Below are positions 55,162 to 62,297 of a DNA stretch of 64,000 nucleotides, in pieces. Source of the stretch: Pseudonocardia oceani (GTDB lineage Bacteria; Actinomycetota; Actinomycetes; Mycobacteriales; Pseudonocardiaceae); contig NZ_JADQDF010000001.1 of the NCBI RefSeq assembly GCF_019263585.2, forward strand, positions 6,020,501 to 6,084,500, in the 5' to 3' direction. Within the stretch, counting starts at the first letter, position 1. Every line of letters starts with the position of its first letter. The notes beneath the pieces are model-generated. The model ran no database searches. It was not told where the DNA came from and saw nothing but the letters and a program-made list of their open reading frames with translations. Position numbers and translations under genes: made by a program.

Positions 55162-56756
55162 GCCGGCACCAGCGCGTCGAGCCGCACGACCTCGTCGGCC
55201 AGGTCGGCCCAGCCCTCGTCGTGCGCGACGACCACGGCCGTCCGGCCCCGGACCAGCTCGCGCACCGCCACGCGCACGTCGGCGGCCGTCGCCGCGTCCA
55301 GGTGGGCGGTCGGCTCGTCGAGCAGCACGAGCGGCGCGTCGCGCAGGAACGCCCGCGCCAGCGCCACCCGCTGCCGCTGCCCCGACGACAGCCGCGTGCC
55401 GCGCTCGCCGAGCCGGGTGTCGTACCCGTCGGGCAGCCCGGCGACCACGTCGGCCAGCCCCGCGCGCTCGGCCGCCCGCACCACCTCGGCGAGCGGGGCC
55501 TCGGGCGAGCCCAGCCGGATGTTGTCGGCCAGTGTCGCGTCGAACAGGTGCGGGCGCTGCGGGACCCAGGCGACGTTCCGGCGCCACTGCGCGGTCGACA
55601 GGCCGGCGAGGTCGCGGCCGTCGACCGTGATCCGCCCGGCGTCCGGCTCGGCGAACCGCAGCAGCAGCGACAGCAGCGTCGACTTGCCCGCCCCGCTGCG
55701 CCCGGTCACCAGGGTGGTCGTGCCGGCCGTGAGCGCGAGGTCGAGCCCGCGCAGCACGGGGAGCGAGCCGTAGGACAGCGACACGTCCTCGAACCGGACG
55801 ACCGACGGCGCCGGCACCGCCGGCCCCTCGACGACGGCGGGCACCGGCCGCTCCAGCACCGCGAACACGCGCTCGGCCGCCGCGACCCCCTCCGTCGACG
55901 CGTGGAACCGCGCCCCCACCTCGCGCAGCGGCAGGTACGCCTCGGGCGCGAGGATCAGCACGAGCAGCGCGGTCTCCAGGTCGAGCTGCCCGTGGAGCAG
56001 GCGCAGCCCGACCTCGACGGCCACCAGCGCGACGGCGAGCGTCGCCAGCAGCTCCAGCACGAACGCCGACAGGAACGCGATGCGCAGCGTGCCCAGCGTG
56101 GCGTCGCGGTGGGCGTCGGTGGCCGCGCGGATGCGCGCGGCCTCGGCCTTCGAGCGGCGGAACAGGGCGAGCGTGGGCAGGCCCTCGACGACGTCGAGGA
56201 AGTGCCCGCCCAGGCGCTCCAGCAGCCGCCACTGCCGCCGCGTCCGGGCCTGCGTGTGCCAGCCCACGAGCGCCATGAACACCGGGATGAGCGGCAGCGT
56301 CAGGCCGATGACCAGCGCCGAGATCCAGTCCGCCTGCGCGACGACCACCAGCACCGTGGCCGGGACGAGCACCGCCAGCACGAGCTGGGGCAGGAAGCGG
56401 GCGACGTAGTCGTCGAGCGCGTCGAGCCCGCGCGTGGCCAGCGTGACGACCTCGCCCGCGTCCTGCGGCGCCCGTCCGACGTGGTGGACCAGCCGCCGCC
56501 GCAGCGCCGACTTCACCGACGCCGCACTGCGCAGCGCCAGCGCCTCCCCGCCGTACGCGAGGGCGACGCGGGCGAGCACGAACGCCCCCAGCGCGGCGAC
56601 GGAGACGGCGAGCTCCGCCGTCGCGATCGTCCGGGCGAGGACCCCGGCCTGCACCAGGATGAGCGCGGTCGTCGCCACCCCGCAGGCGACGGTGACGGCC
56701 AGGTGCACCCGCACCGCGCCGACGCTGCGGACCAGCCGGGGGTCAAGAGGCCTCAA
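55158..56756 (-). CDS. cydD: Heterodimeric ABC exporter subunit CydD
   Basis: A 532-residue protein. A membrane domain spans about residues 15-290, then the ATPase: Walker A Gly-Arg-Ser-Gly-Ala-Gly-Lys-Ser-Thr near 358, Gln-loop Trp-Val-Pro-Gln-Arg-Pro, signature Leu-Ser-Ser-Gly-Gln-Arg-Gln-Arg, Walker B Val-Leu-Leu-Asp-Glu-Pro-Thr-Ala and switch His in Val-Ala-His-Asp. It is the canonical CydD partner of the upstream bd oxidase. The start is a TTG at 56756, 14 bases inside cydB. Confidence 0.9.
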   Translation of the reverse strand: MRPLDPRLVRSVGAVRVHLAVTVACGVATTALILVQAGVLARTIATAELAVSVAALGAFVLARVALAYGGEALALRSAASVKSALRRRLVHHVGRAPQDAGEVVTLATRGLDALDDYVARFLPQLVLAVLVPATVLVVVAQADWISALVIGLTLPLIPVFMALVGWHTQARTRRQWRLLERLGGHFLDVVEGLPTLALFRRSKAEAARIRAATDAHRDATLGTLRIAFLSAFVLELLATLAVALVAVEVGLRLLHGQLDLETALLVLILAPEAYLPLREVGARFHASTEGVAAAERVFAVLERPVPAVVEGPAVPAPSVVRFEDVSLSYGSLPVLRGLDLALTAGTTTLVTGRSGAGKSTLLSLLLRFAEPDAGRITVDGRDLAGLSTAQWRRNVAWVPQRPHLFDATLADNIRLGSPEAPLAEVVRAAERAGLADVVAGLPDGYDTRLGERGTRLSSGQRQRVALARAFLRDAPLVLLDEPTAHLDAATAADVRVAVRELVRGRTAVVVAHDEGWADLADEVVRLDALVPA

Positions 56757-57726
56757 CGCGCACCCGCTTCCGGAACACCCAGTAGCTCCACGCCTGGTAC
56801 CCGACGACGAGCGGCAGGAACACCGCCCCGATGACGCTGAGCACGCCGAGCGTGTACGGCCCCGACGACGCGTTCGCGACCGTGAGGTCGAACGCGGGGG
56901 AGACCGTCGACCGCATCAGCGCGGGGTGCAGCCCGTCGAACACCACCACGGCCAGCGCGACGATCGACGCCGCCGTGGCCGCGAACGCCCACCCCTCGCG
57001 CCACCGGGCCGCCGCGGCGACGGCCGCGAGCAGCAGGCCCACCGCGAGCAGCGCCGCGACCGCGCCCGAACCCTGGTCGCGGACCGTCCATGCCAGGAAC
57101 CCGCCGACAACGGGCACCGCGGCGAACGCCGACGTCCGGGCGGTGAGCCGGGCGCGGTGGCGCACCGGACCGTCGGTCTTGAGGCCGAGGAACAGCGCGC
57201 CGTGCAGCACGAACAGCGTGGTCGTCGCGAGGCCGCCGAGCAGCGCGTAGGGGGAGAGGAGGTCGAGCAGGCCCGAGCGGACCACGCCGTCGGCGCCGAT
57301 CTCGACCCCGCGCAGCAGGTTCGCGAACACGAGGCCCCAGCCGAACGCGGGCACCAGGCTGCCGCCGAGGATCGCGGCGTCCCAGCGCTTGCGCCACACC
57401 ACGGAGTCGATCTTGCCGCGGTACTCGAAGGCGACCCCGCGGAACACCAGCGCCACCACGATCAGCAGCACCGGCAGGTAGAAGCCCGACAGCGTCGCGG
57501 CGTACCAGGCGGGGAAGGCGGCGAACATCGCGCCGATCGCGGTGATCAGCCAGACCTCGTTGCCGTCCCAGACCGGGCCGATCGCGTTGATCATCGTGCG
57601 GCGCCCGGCCTCGTCGCGGCCGACGGCGGGCAGCAGCATCCCGACGCCGAAGTCGAAGCCCTCCAGCACCAGGTAGCCCGTCCACAGCAGGGCGATGGCG
57701 AGGAACCAGAGCGTGGGGAGGTCCAT
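56743..57726 (-). CDS. cydB: Cytochrome bd ubiquinol/menaquinol oxidase subunit II
   Basis: A 327-residue, multi-helix membrane protein. Signature start Leu-Trp-Thr-Gly-Tyr-Leu-Val-Leu-Glu-Gly-Phe-Asp-Phe-Gly-Val-Gly, then Ile-Gly-Pro-Val-Trp-Asp-Gly-Asn-Glu-Val-Trp-Leu and Ala-Phe-Pro-Ala-Trp-Tyr. Phe-Arg-Gly-Val-Ala-Phe-Glu-Tyr-Arg is also diagnostic. Forms the oxidase with CydA. The ATG lies 9 bases after the cydA stop, so expression is coupled. Confidence 0.95.
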   Translation of the reverse strand: MDLPTLWFLAIALLWTGYLVLEGFDFGVGMLLPAVGRDEAGRRTMINAIGPVWDGNEVWLITAIGAMFAAFPAWYAATLSGFYLPVLLIVVALVFRGVAFEYRGKIDSVVWRKRWDAAILGGSLVPAFGWGLVFANLLRGVEIGADGVVRSGLLDLLSPYALLGGLATTTLFVLHGALFLGLKTDGPVRHRARLTARTSAFAAVPVVGGFLAWTVRDQGSGAVAALLAVGLLLAAVAAAARWREGWAFAATAASIVALAVVVFDGLHPALMRSTVSPAFDLTVANASSGPYTLGVLSVIGAVFLPLVVGYQAWSYWVFRKRVRVEAS

Positions 57727-57735
57727 GACCCGCTC

Positions 57736-59130
57736 CTAGTAGGTGAAGGCCGGGACGGGAGCGCCCGGGGCGACGGTGGGCGTGACGTGCGCGGGCCCGG
57801 CCTTCACGTAGCGCCAGAGCAGCCGCGCCTCGACCACGGCGAGCGCGCCGTAGAGCAGCGTGAACACGCTGAGCGAGAACGCGACCTCCCCGAGGGACAC
57901 GCCGGGCGAGACGCTGGCGGCCGTCATCAGCTCGCCGACGACCGTCCACGGCTGGCGCCCGATCTCGGTGAGCACCCAGCCCGCGATGTTGGCGGCGAGC
58001 GCGGCGGGCAGCGCCAGCACCGCCACGCCGTACATCCAGCCCTGCTCGGGGAGCCGGCCGCGCCGGGTCAGCCACAACCCTGCGACGCCGACGGCGATGC
58101 CCGCCCCGCCCAGCCCCATCATCAGCCGGAAGGCCCAGTAGAGGACCGGCACGTTCGGGACGTAGTCGGCCGGGCCGAACTGCTGCTCGAAGCGCTCCTG
58201 CAGATCGACGATGCCCTCGACCTCGCCGGTGAACGACCCGGTCGCGAGGAACGACAGCACGTAGGGGACCTGCACGTTCACGACGTTGCGCGAGCCCTCG
58301 ACGTCACCGACGGCGAACAGCGAGAACCCGGTGGGCGCCTCGGTGCGCCACAGCGCCTCGGCCGAGGCCAGCTTCATCGGCTCGTACTGCGCCATGAGCT
58401 TGGCCTGGTGGTCGCCCGACAGCGCCACCACCGCACCGGCGACGACCGTGGTGACCAGCCCGGCGCGCAGGGTCTTCCGGAACATCTCGAGGTCCGCGTC
58501 GCGATGCTTCCGGAGCCGGTACGCGCTCACGGCCACGACGAACAGCCCGGCCACGACGAACGACGCCCCGAGCACGTGCACGTAGGTCGACCACGCCTGC
58601 GGGTTGGTCAGCACCGCGCCGATGTCGGTGAGGCGCGCGCGGCCCGTGGCCTCGTCGACCGTGAAGCCGACGGGGTGCCGCATCCAGGCGTTCGCGGCGA
58701 GGATGAAGTAGGCCGAGAGGTTCGAGCCGAGCGCGGCGGCCCAGATCGTCGCGAGGTGGACGCGCTTCGGGAGCTTGTCCCAGCCGAAGATCCACAGGCC
58801 GATGAACGTCGACTCCAGGAAGAACGCGAGCAGCGCCTCCAGGGCCAGCGGGGCGCCGAAGACGTCGCCGACGAACGTCGAGTAGGTCGACCAGTTCATT
58901 CCGAACTGGAACTCCTGCACGATGCCGGTCACGACGCCCATCGCGAAGTTGATGAGGAAGAGCTTCCCGAAGAACCGCGTGGCGCGCAGGTACTCCTCGC
59001 GGCCGGTGCGGTGCCACGCGGTCTGCAGCGCGGCGACGACGACGGAGAGCCCGATCGTCAGCGGCACGAACAGGAAGTGGTAGATCGTCGTGATCCCGAA
59101 CTGCCAGCGGGCGAGGTCCAGGGCGTCCAC
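57736..59130 (-). CDS. cydA: Cytochrome bd oxidase subunit I
   Basis: A 464-residue membrane protein. His18 (Tyr-His-Phe-Leu-Phe) corresponds to the heme b595/d ligand, His in Tyr-Val-His-Val-Leu-Gly near 185 to the b558 ligand, and a Met near the C-terminal Ile-Gly-Arg-Gln-Pro-Trp-Thr region completes the set. The Q-loop (Gly-Asp-His-Gln-Ala-Lys-Leu-Met-Ala-Gln-Tyr-Glu-Pro-Met-Lys near 240) is of the short type. It oxidises menaquinol and reduces oxygen with high affinity. The GTG at 59130 follows GGGAGG. Operon order is A-B-D-C. Confidence 0.95.
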   Translation of the reverse strand: MDALDLARWQFGITTIYHFLFVPLTIGLSVVVAALQTAWHRTGREEYLRATRFFGKLFLINFAMGVVTGIVQEFQFGMNWSTYSTFVGDVFGAPLALEALLAFFLESTFIGLWIFGWDKLPKRVHLATIWAAALGSNLSAYFILAANAWMRHPVGFTVDEATGRARLTDIGAVLTNPQAWSTYVHVLGASFVVAGLFVVAVSAYRLRKHRDADLEMFRKTLRAGLVTTVVAGAVVALSGDHQAKLMAQYEPMKLASAEALWRTEAPTGFSLFAVGDVEGSRNVVNVQVPYVLSFLATGSFTGEVEGIVDLQERFEQQFGPADYVPNVPVLYWAFRLMMGLGGAGIAVGVAGLWLTRRGRLPEQGWMYGVAVLALPAALAANIAGWVLTEIGRQPWTVVGELMTAASVSPGVSLGEVAFSLSVFTLLYGALAVVEARLLWRYVKAGPAHVTPTVAPGAPVPAFTY

Positions 59131-59151
59131 GCGGTGCCTCCCGACTCGAAC

Positions 59152-59187
59152 TTCTACGTCTTGTAGTAGTTCTACACCACGTAGAAC
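59152..59187 (-). promoter_or_regulatory. Tandem operators upstream of cydA
   Basis: A perfect palindrome GTTCTAC-N5-GTAGAAC (59169-59187) is followed by a near-copy TTCTAC-N5-GTAGTA (59152-59168). Centres are 18 bp apart, about two helix turns. They lie 22-57 bp before the cydA GTG, where the promoter must be. The CTAC/GTAG half-sites recall BlaI/MecI-type operators; the regulator is not in the window. Confidence 0.65.
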
Positions 59188-59226
59188 ATCGGGTGCGGGG
59201 AGTGTGTTCCGCGGCTCCCGGGATCG

Positions 59227-59889
59227 TCAGACGGGCAGGGTGATGAGGTCGGTTCCGCCCTCGTCGCGGATCGCGACGGCCAGGACGTCCTCGGGATCGA
59301 TGATCGTCGAGCCCTGCACCGTGCCGCCCTCGACCTCCCAGGTGGGGGAGACCAGCCAGCTCCCGGCGACGTTCTCGGTGCCGTCGCGCCCGACCACGAT
59401 GATCGTGCAGCGCTTCCCGGCCGGGATGCCGCGCACCGTCGTGGCCACGCGCACCCACCCGGCCGCGGGGGTCACCGTGGCCGACGCGACGATCGGACCG
59501 GCCGTGCCGTCGACGGTCCGGGCGCCCGCCGCGACGGTCGTGGCGCCGGGCGCGAGCGCCTGCCCGAGCAGCGCGCCGCCGCCGACCAGCGCCACCGCGA
59601 CGGCCACCGCGGCCGCCACCAGTGCGAGCCGCCGGCGCCGCCGGGCCCCGCCGCGCTCGGCCCGCACCGCGCGGACGGTGCGCGCCAGCAGCAGGTCGGA
59701 GTCGGGCGGGCCGTCGAGGAAGACCTCCGGGGGCACGTCGCGCAGCGCGAGCGCGGTGTGGCTCAGCGAGGCGAACTCGCGCCGGCAGTCGGCGCAGGTC
59801 GCGAGGTGGGCGTCCACCGCCCGTGCCTCGTGGTCGTCGAGCAGGCCCAGGGCGTGGGCGCCGAGGTCGCCGCGGTCGTGCAGCGTCAT
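59227..59889 (-). CDS. Zinc-finger (zf-HC2) anti-sigma factor
   Basis: A 220-residue protein. The zinc motif His-x3-Cys-x2-Cys (His-Leu-Ala-Thr-Cys-Ala-Asp-Cys) is near residue 28-35, a membrane helix lies at about 86-108, and an extracytoplasmic domain has Ile-Pro-Ala-Gly-Lys-Arg-Cys-Thr-Ile and Gly-Arg-Asp-Gly. This is a membrane anti-sigma factor of the RslA type. The ATG overlaps the ECF sigma stop (ATGA), so it surely controls that sigma. Confidence 0.9.
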   Translation of the reverse strand: MTLHDRGDLGAHALGLLDDHEARAVDAHLATCADCRREFASLSHTALALRDVPPEVFLDGPPDSDLLLARTVRAVRAERGGARRRRRLALVAAAVAVAVALVGGGALLGQALAPGATTVAAGARTVDGTAGPIVASATVTPAAGWVRVATTVRGIPAGKRCTIIVVGRDGTENVAGSWLVSPTWEVEGGTVQGSTIIDPEDVLAVAIRDEGGTDLITLPV

Positions 59890-60392
59890 CGGGCCTCCAT
59901 CACCGAGCGCAGGGCGCGCAGCGCGTAGAACGACCGTGACTTCACCGTGCCCTTCGGCACCCCGAGCGCCACGGCGGCCTCGTCGAGGTTGCGCCCGTGC
60001 AGGTAGACCTGCTCCAGCACCGCGCGGTGCTCGTCGGACAGCGTCCCCAGGGCCGCGTGGACGGTGACCGACGCGGCCACCGCGTCGGCGTGGTCGCGCG
60101 CCACGGGGGGCCGCTCGGGCTCCTCGGCCACCTCGCGCGGGCGGGAGTCGCGCGCCCGGACGCGGTCGATGACGATGTTCCGCACCACGGTGAGCAACCA
60201 CCCGCGCACCGATCCGCGCCCGTTCGTGAGCACGTCGGGGTGGCGCCACGCCCGGAGCAGGGCCTCCTGGACCACGTCCTCCGCTGCGGCGCGGTCGTCG
60301 AGCAGTCGTGTCGCGTACACCAGCATCGCCCGTCCGTGTTCGGAGTAGACGGCGTGGACCAGCGCCTCGTCGCCGGTACTGGTGCGGTCCAC
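59886..60392 (-). CDS. ECF-type RNA polymerase sigma factor
   Basis: A 168-residue protein. Region 2 at about 8-75 has Ala-Glu-Asp-Val-Val-Gln-Glu-Ala-Leu-Leu-Arg-Ala-Trp and Gly-Trp-Leu-Leu-Thr-Val-Val-Arg-Asn. Region 4 at 110-165 has Leu-Ser-Asp-Glu-His-Arg-Ala-Val-Leu and Gly-Val-Pro-Lys-Gly-Thr-Val-Lys-Ser-Arg. It has the SigL/ECF19-like size with an adjacent zinc anti-sigma. TAGGGT is 8 bases before the GTG. Targets are unknown; the neighbouring cyd and Rieske genes are candidates. Confidence 0.9.
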   Translation of the reverse strand: MDRTSTGDEALVHAVYSEHGRAMLVYATRLLDDRAAAEDVVQEALLRAWRHPDVLTNGRGSVRGWLLTVVRNIVIDRVRARDSRPREVAEEPERPPVARDHADAVAASVTVHAALGTLSDEHRAVLEQVYLHGRNLDEAAVALGVPKGTVKSRSFYALRALRSVMEAR

Positions 60393-60493
60393 GGGCGAGG
60401 ACCCTACTCACGGTCACCCACCTGCCCCCCACACGGACGGACCCGGCGGACGGTTCAGCTGAACCCGGGCCGCCACCCGTCCGTGTACCGGTC

Positions 60494-61105
60494 ATGACGC
60501 GCACCGCTCCCCTGATGACGCTGCTGGCCGTCGCCGCCCTCGGCGGCGGCCTCTTCGCCACGAACCACCTGAGCACCCCCGCCCCGACGGCCGTGCCGGT
60601 CGCCGCGAACGCGCCCGTCCCCGCCCCCGCTCCCGCCGCGGCCGCACCGGTCACCGGCACGGTCCCGGAACCCGCGGCCCCCGCCCCGGAGCCGCAGGTC
60701 GGGGCGGCGGAGGAGGCGGCGGAGGCCGCGGAGGACGCCGCCGTGGACGAGGCCGCGGAGGTCGCCGCCGCACCCGGCGAGGCCGCCTACGCCGGCCGGA
60801 CGCAGGGCCGCGACATGACCGTCGCCGTCGTCGTCACCGGTGACGACGCCGTCGCCTACGTCTGCGACACCAGCGACGAGGTCTGGCTGCGCGGCACCGT
60901 CACCGACGGCGAGCTGACGATGGAGAACGCCGACGGCACCGCGACCCTCACCGGCACCGTCGACGCCGACGGCGCCGCGGGCACCGTCACGGTCGGCGAC
61001 GACGAGTACGCGTTCACCGCCGGTGCCACCGACGTCGACGAGGCCGTCGCGGGCGGGCGCGAGGACGTCGCCGACGTCGCCGACCGCGCCGGGATGGCGT
61101 ACTGA
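60494..61105 (+). CDS. Secreted Ala/Pro/Glu-rich protein
   Basis: A 203-residue product. A signal-peptide-like helix (about residues 6-24) is followed by an Ala/Pro/Glu linker (about 30-95). A folded C-terminal half (about 96-203) contains Val-Ala-Val-Val-Val-Thr-Gly-Asp-Asp-Ala-Val-Ala-Tyr-Val-Cys and beta-repeats Gly-Thr-Val-Thr-Asp-Gly-Glu / Gly-Thr-Val-Asp-Ala-Asp-Gly. No known family was recognised. Coupled by one base to the DUF6529 gene. ATG at 60494 chosen before the hydrophobic segment. Confidence 0.7.
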   Translation: MTRTAPLMTLLAVAALGGGLFATNHLSTPAPTAVPVAANAPVPAPAPAAAAPVTGTVPEPAAPAPEPQVGAAEEAAEAAEDAAVDEAAEVAAAPGEAAYAGRTQGRDMTVAVVVTGDDAVAYVCDTSDEVWLRGTVTDGELTMENADGTATLTGTVDADGAAGTVTVGDDEYAFTAGATDVDEAVAGGREDVADVADRAGMAY

Positions 61106-61707
61106 TGAGCGCCCCGGCCGCCGGCGCACCCCGCGTCGCCGAGGACGAGCGCTACACCGAGGAGGGCCCGGCGCACTCGGCCGCCCCGAGGGTGCGCACC
61201 GGGCCGCTGCTGGTGGCCGTCGCGCTCGGGACGCTCGTCTCCGTCGGCCTCGGCGTCTACGGCCGCCTGCACGAGCCGACGTTCTTCGCGGTCAGCGTCA
61301 CCGGCTTCTCCAGCGGCACCGCCGTGAAGAGCTGGCTCGGCACGGCCGCGTTCGTGCTCGTGCTGGTCCAGGTCGTGTCGGCCCGGCTCATGTACCGCGG
61401 CGGCGGCCGGTTCGGCGCGGCGCTGCACCGCTGGTCCGGGCGCGCGGCGGTGCTGCTGACGGTGCCCGTCGCCGTCCACTGCCTCTACGCCCTGGGCTAC
61501 CAGGACTCCACCCCGCGCGTGCTCGTGCATTCCCTCGCGGGCTGCGCGGTCTACGGCGCCTTCGTCGCGAAGATGCTTCTGCTGGGCCGGCCGGGCGGCC
61601 CGCGCTGGGCGGTGCCGGTGCTGGGCGCGCTGCTGTTCGTCGCGCTCACCGCGCTGTGGCTCACCTCGTCGCTGTGGTTCTTCACCACCTCCGGCCTGAC
61701 GTTCTGA
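61105..61707 (+). CDS. DUF6529-like membrane protein
   Basis: A 200-residue protein. An N-terminal soluble region (1-30) is followed by four or five membrane helices (about 33-50, 72-92, 108-130, 145-162, 172-195). His residues sit at helix ends (Leu-His-Arg-Trp-Ser-Gly; Val-His-Cys-Leu-Tyr; Val-His-Ser-Leu-Ala-Gly), which could bind b-type heme as in small cytochrome-b561-like proteins. It lies directly before a Rieske protein gene, a recurring actinobacterial pairing. Heme binding is inferred. Confidence 0.7.
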   Translation: MSAPAAGAPRVAEDERYTEEGPAHSAAPRVRTGPLLVAVALGTLVSVGLGVYGRLHEPTFFAVSVTGFSSGTAVKSWLGTAAFVLVLVQVVSARLMYRGGGRFGAALHRWSGRAAVLLTVPVAVHCLYALGYQDSTPRVLVHSLAGCAVYGAFVAKMLLLGRPGGPRWAVPVLGALLFVALTALWLTSSLWFFTTSGLTF

Positions 61708-61730
61708 CCCGATGTCCTGAGAGGCACCCG

Positions 61731-62192
61731 ATGACGACCCGACGCTCCCTGCTCGCCGCGGCCTGCGGCACCTGCGCCGTCGCGCTGACCGGCTGCGCCG
61801 GCTACGGCCCGGGCCGCAGCGCGGCGACGGCGCCGCTGCCGCCCCCGTCCACCGCCGCGGTGCCCGACCCCGCGGCCGCCCCCACCTCCACCTCGGTCCC
61901 CGTCGCCGACGCCCTCGCCGCCGCCGCGGCGGTCCCGGTCGGCGGCGGGCTCGTGCTCGCCGACCTCGACCTCGTCGTCACCCAGCCCGTGGCGGGCGAG
62001 TTCGCGGCGTTCTCGGCCACCTGCACGCACCAGGGCTGCGTGGTCACCGAGGTCGTCGACGGCCGGATCGTCTGCCCCTGCCACGGCAGCACCTTCTCGA
62101 TCACCGACGGCGCGCCGACCGCGGGCCCGGCCGAGCAGCCGCTGCCGCCGCGGGCCGTCAGCCTGCAGGGTGGCCGGATCGTGCTGGCCTGA
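61731..62192 (+). CDS. Rieske [2Fe-2S] protein, exported lipoprotein-like
   Basis: A 153-residue protein. The N-terminus has twin Arg (Thr-Thr-Arg-Arg-Ser-Leu-Leu) and a lipobox Leu-Thr-Gly-Cys near residues 19-22, then a Pro/Ala/Thr linker. The Rieske domain at about 60-153 has both cluster motifs: Cys-Thr-His-Gln-Gly-Cys near 99 and Cys-Pro-Cys-His-Gly-Ser near 117. It would act as an extracytoplasmic electron carrier beside the DUF6529 membrane protein. ATG preceded by GAGAGG. Confidence 0.9.
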   Translation: MTTRRSLLAAACGTCAVALTGCAGYGPGRSAATAPLPPPSTAAVPDPAAAPTSTSVPVADALAAAAAVPVGGGLVLADLDLVVTQPVAGEFAAFSATCTHQGCVVTEVVDGRIVCPCHGSTFSITDGAPTAGPAEQPLPPRAVSLQGGRIVLA

Positions 62193-62285
62193 ACGGTCCT
62201 GGCCTGATCTTCTCTGGGCCGAACGCGCCACCGGACGTGAGCGGAGCCACCACCGTCGGTGGAGCGACGACCGGCGCAGGGTCAC

Positions 62286-62291
62286 TACGAT
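62286..62291 (+). promoter_or_regulatory. -10 box (TACGAT) for leaderless mutA transcript
   Basis: TACGAT, 6 bases, then the ATG at 62298. There is no properly spaced ribosome-binding site. Confidence 0.5.
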
Positions 62292-62297
62292 CCGGGG

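Noticed and set aside
56434..59166. A 910-codon plus-strand frame over the cyd operon
   Set aside because: It is antisense to cydD, cydB and cydA, with a His/Arg/Glu-biased composition typical of shadow frames.
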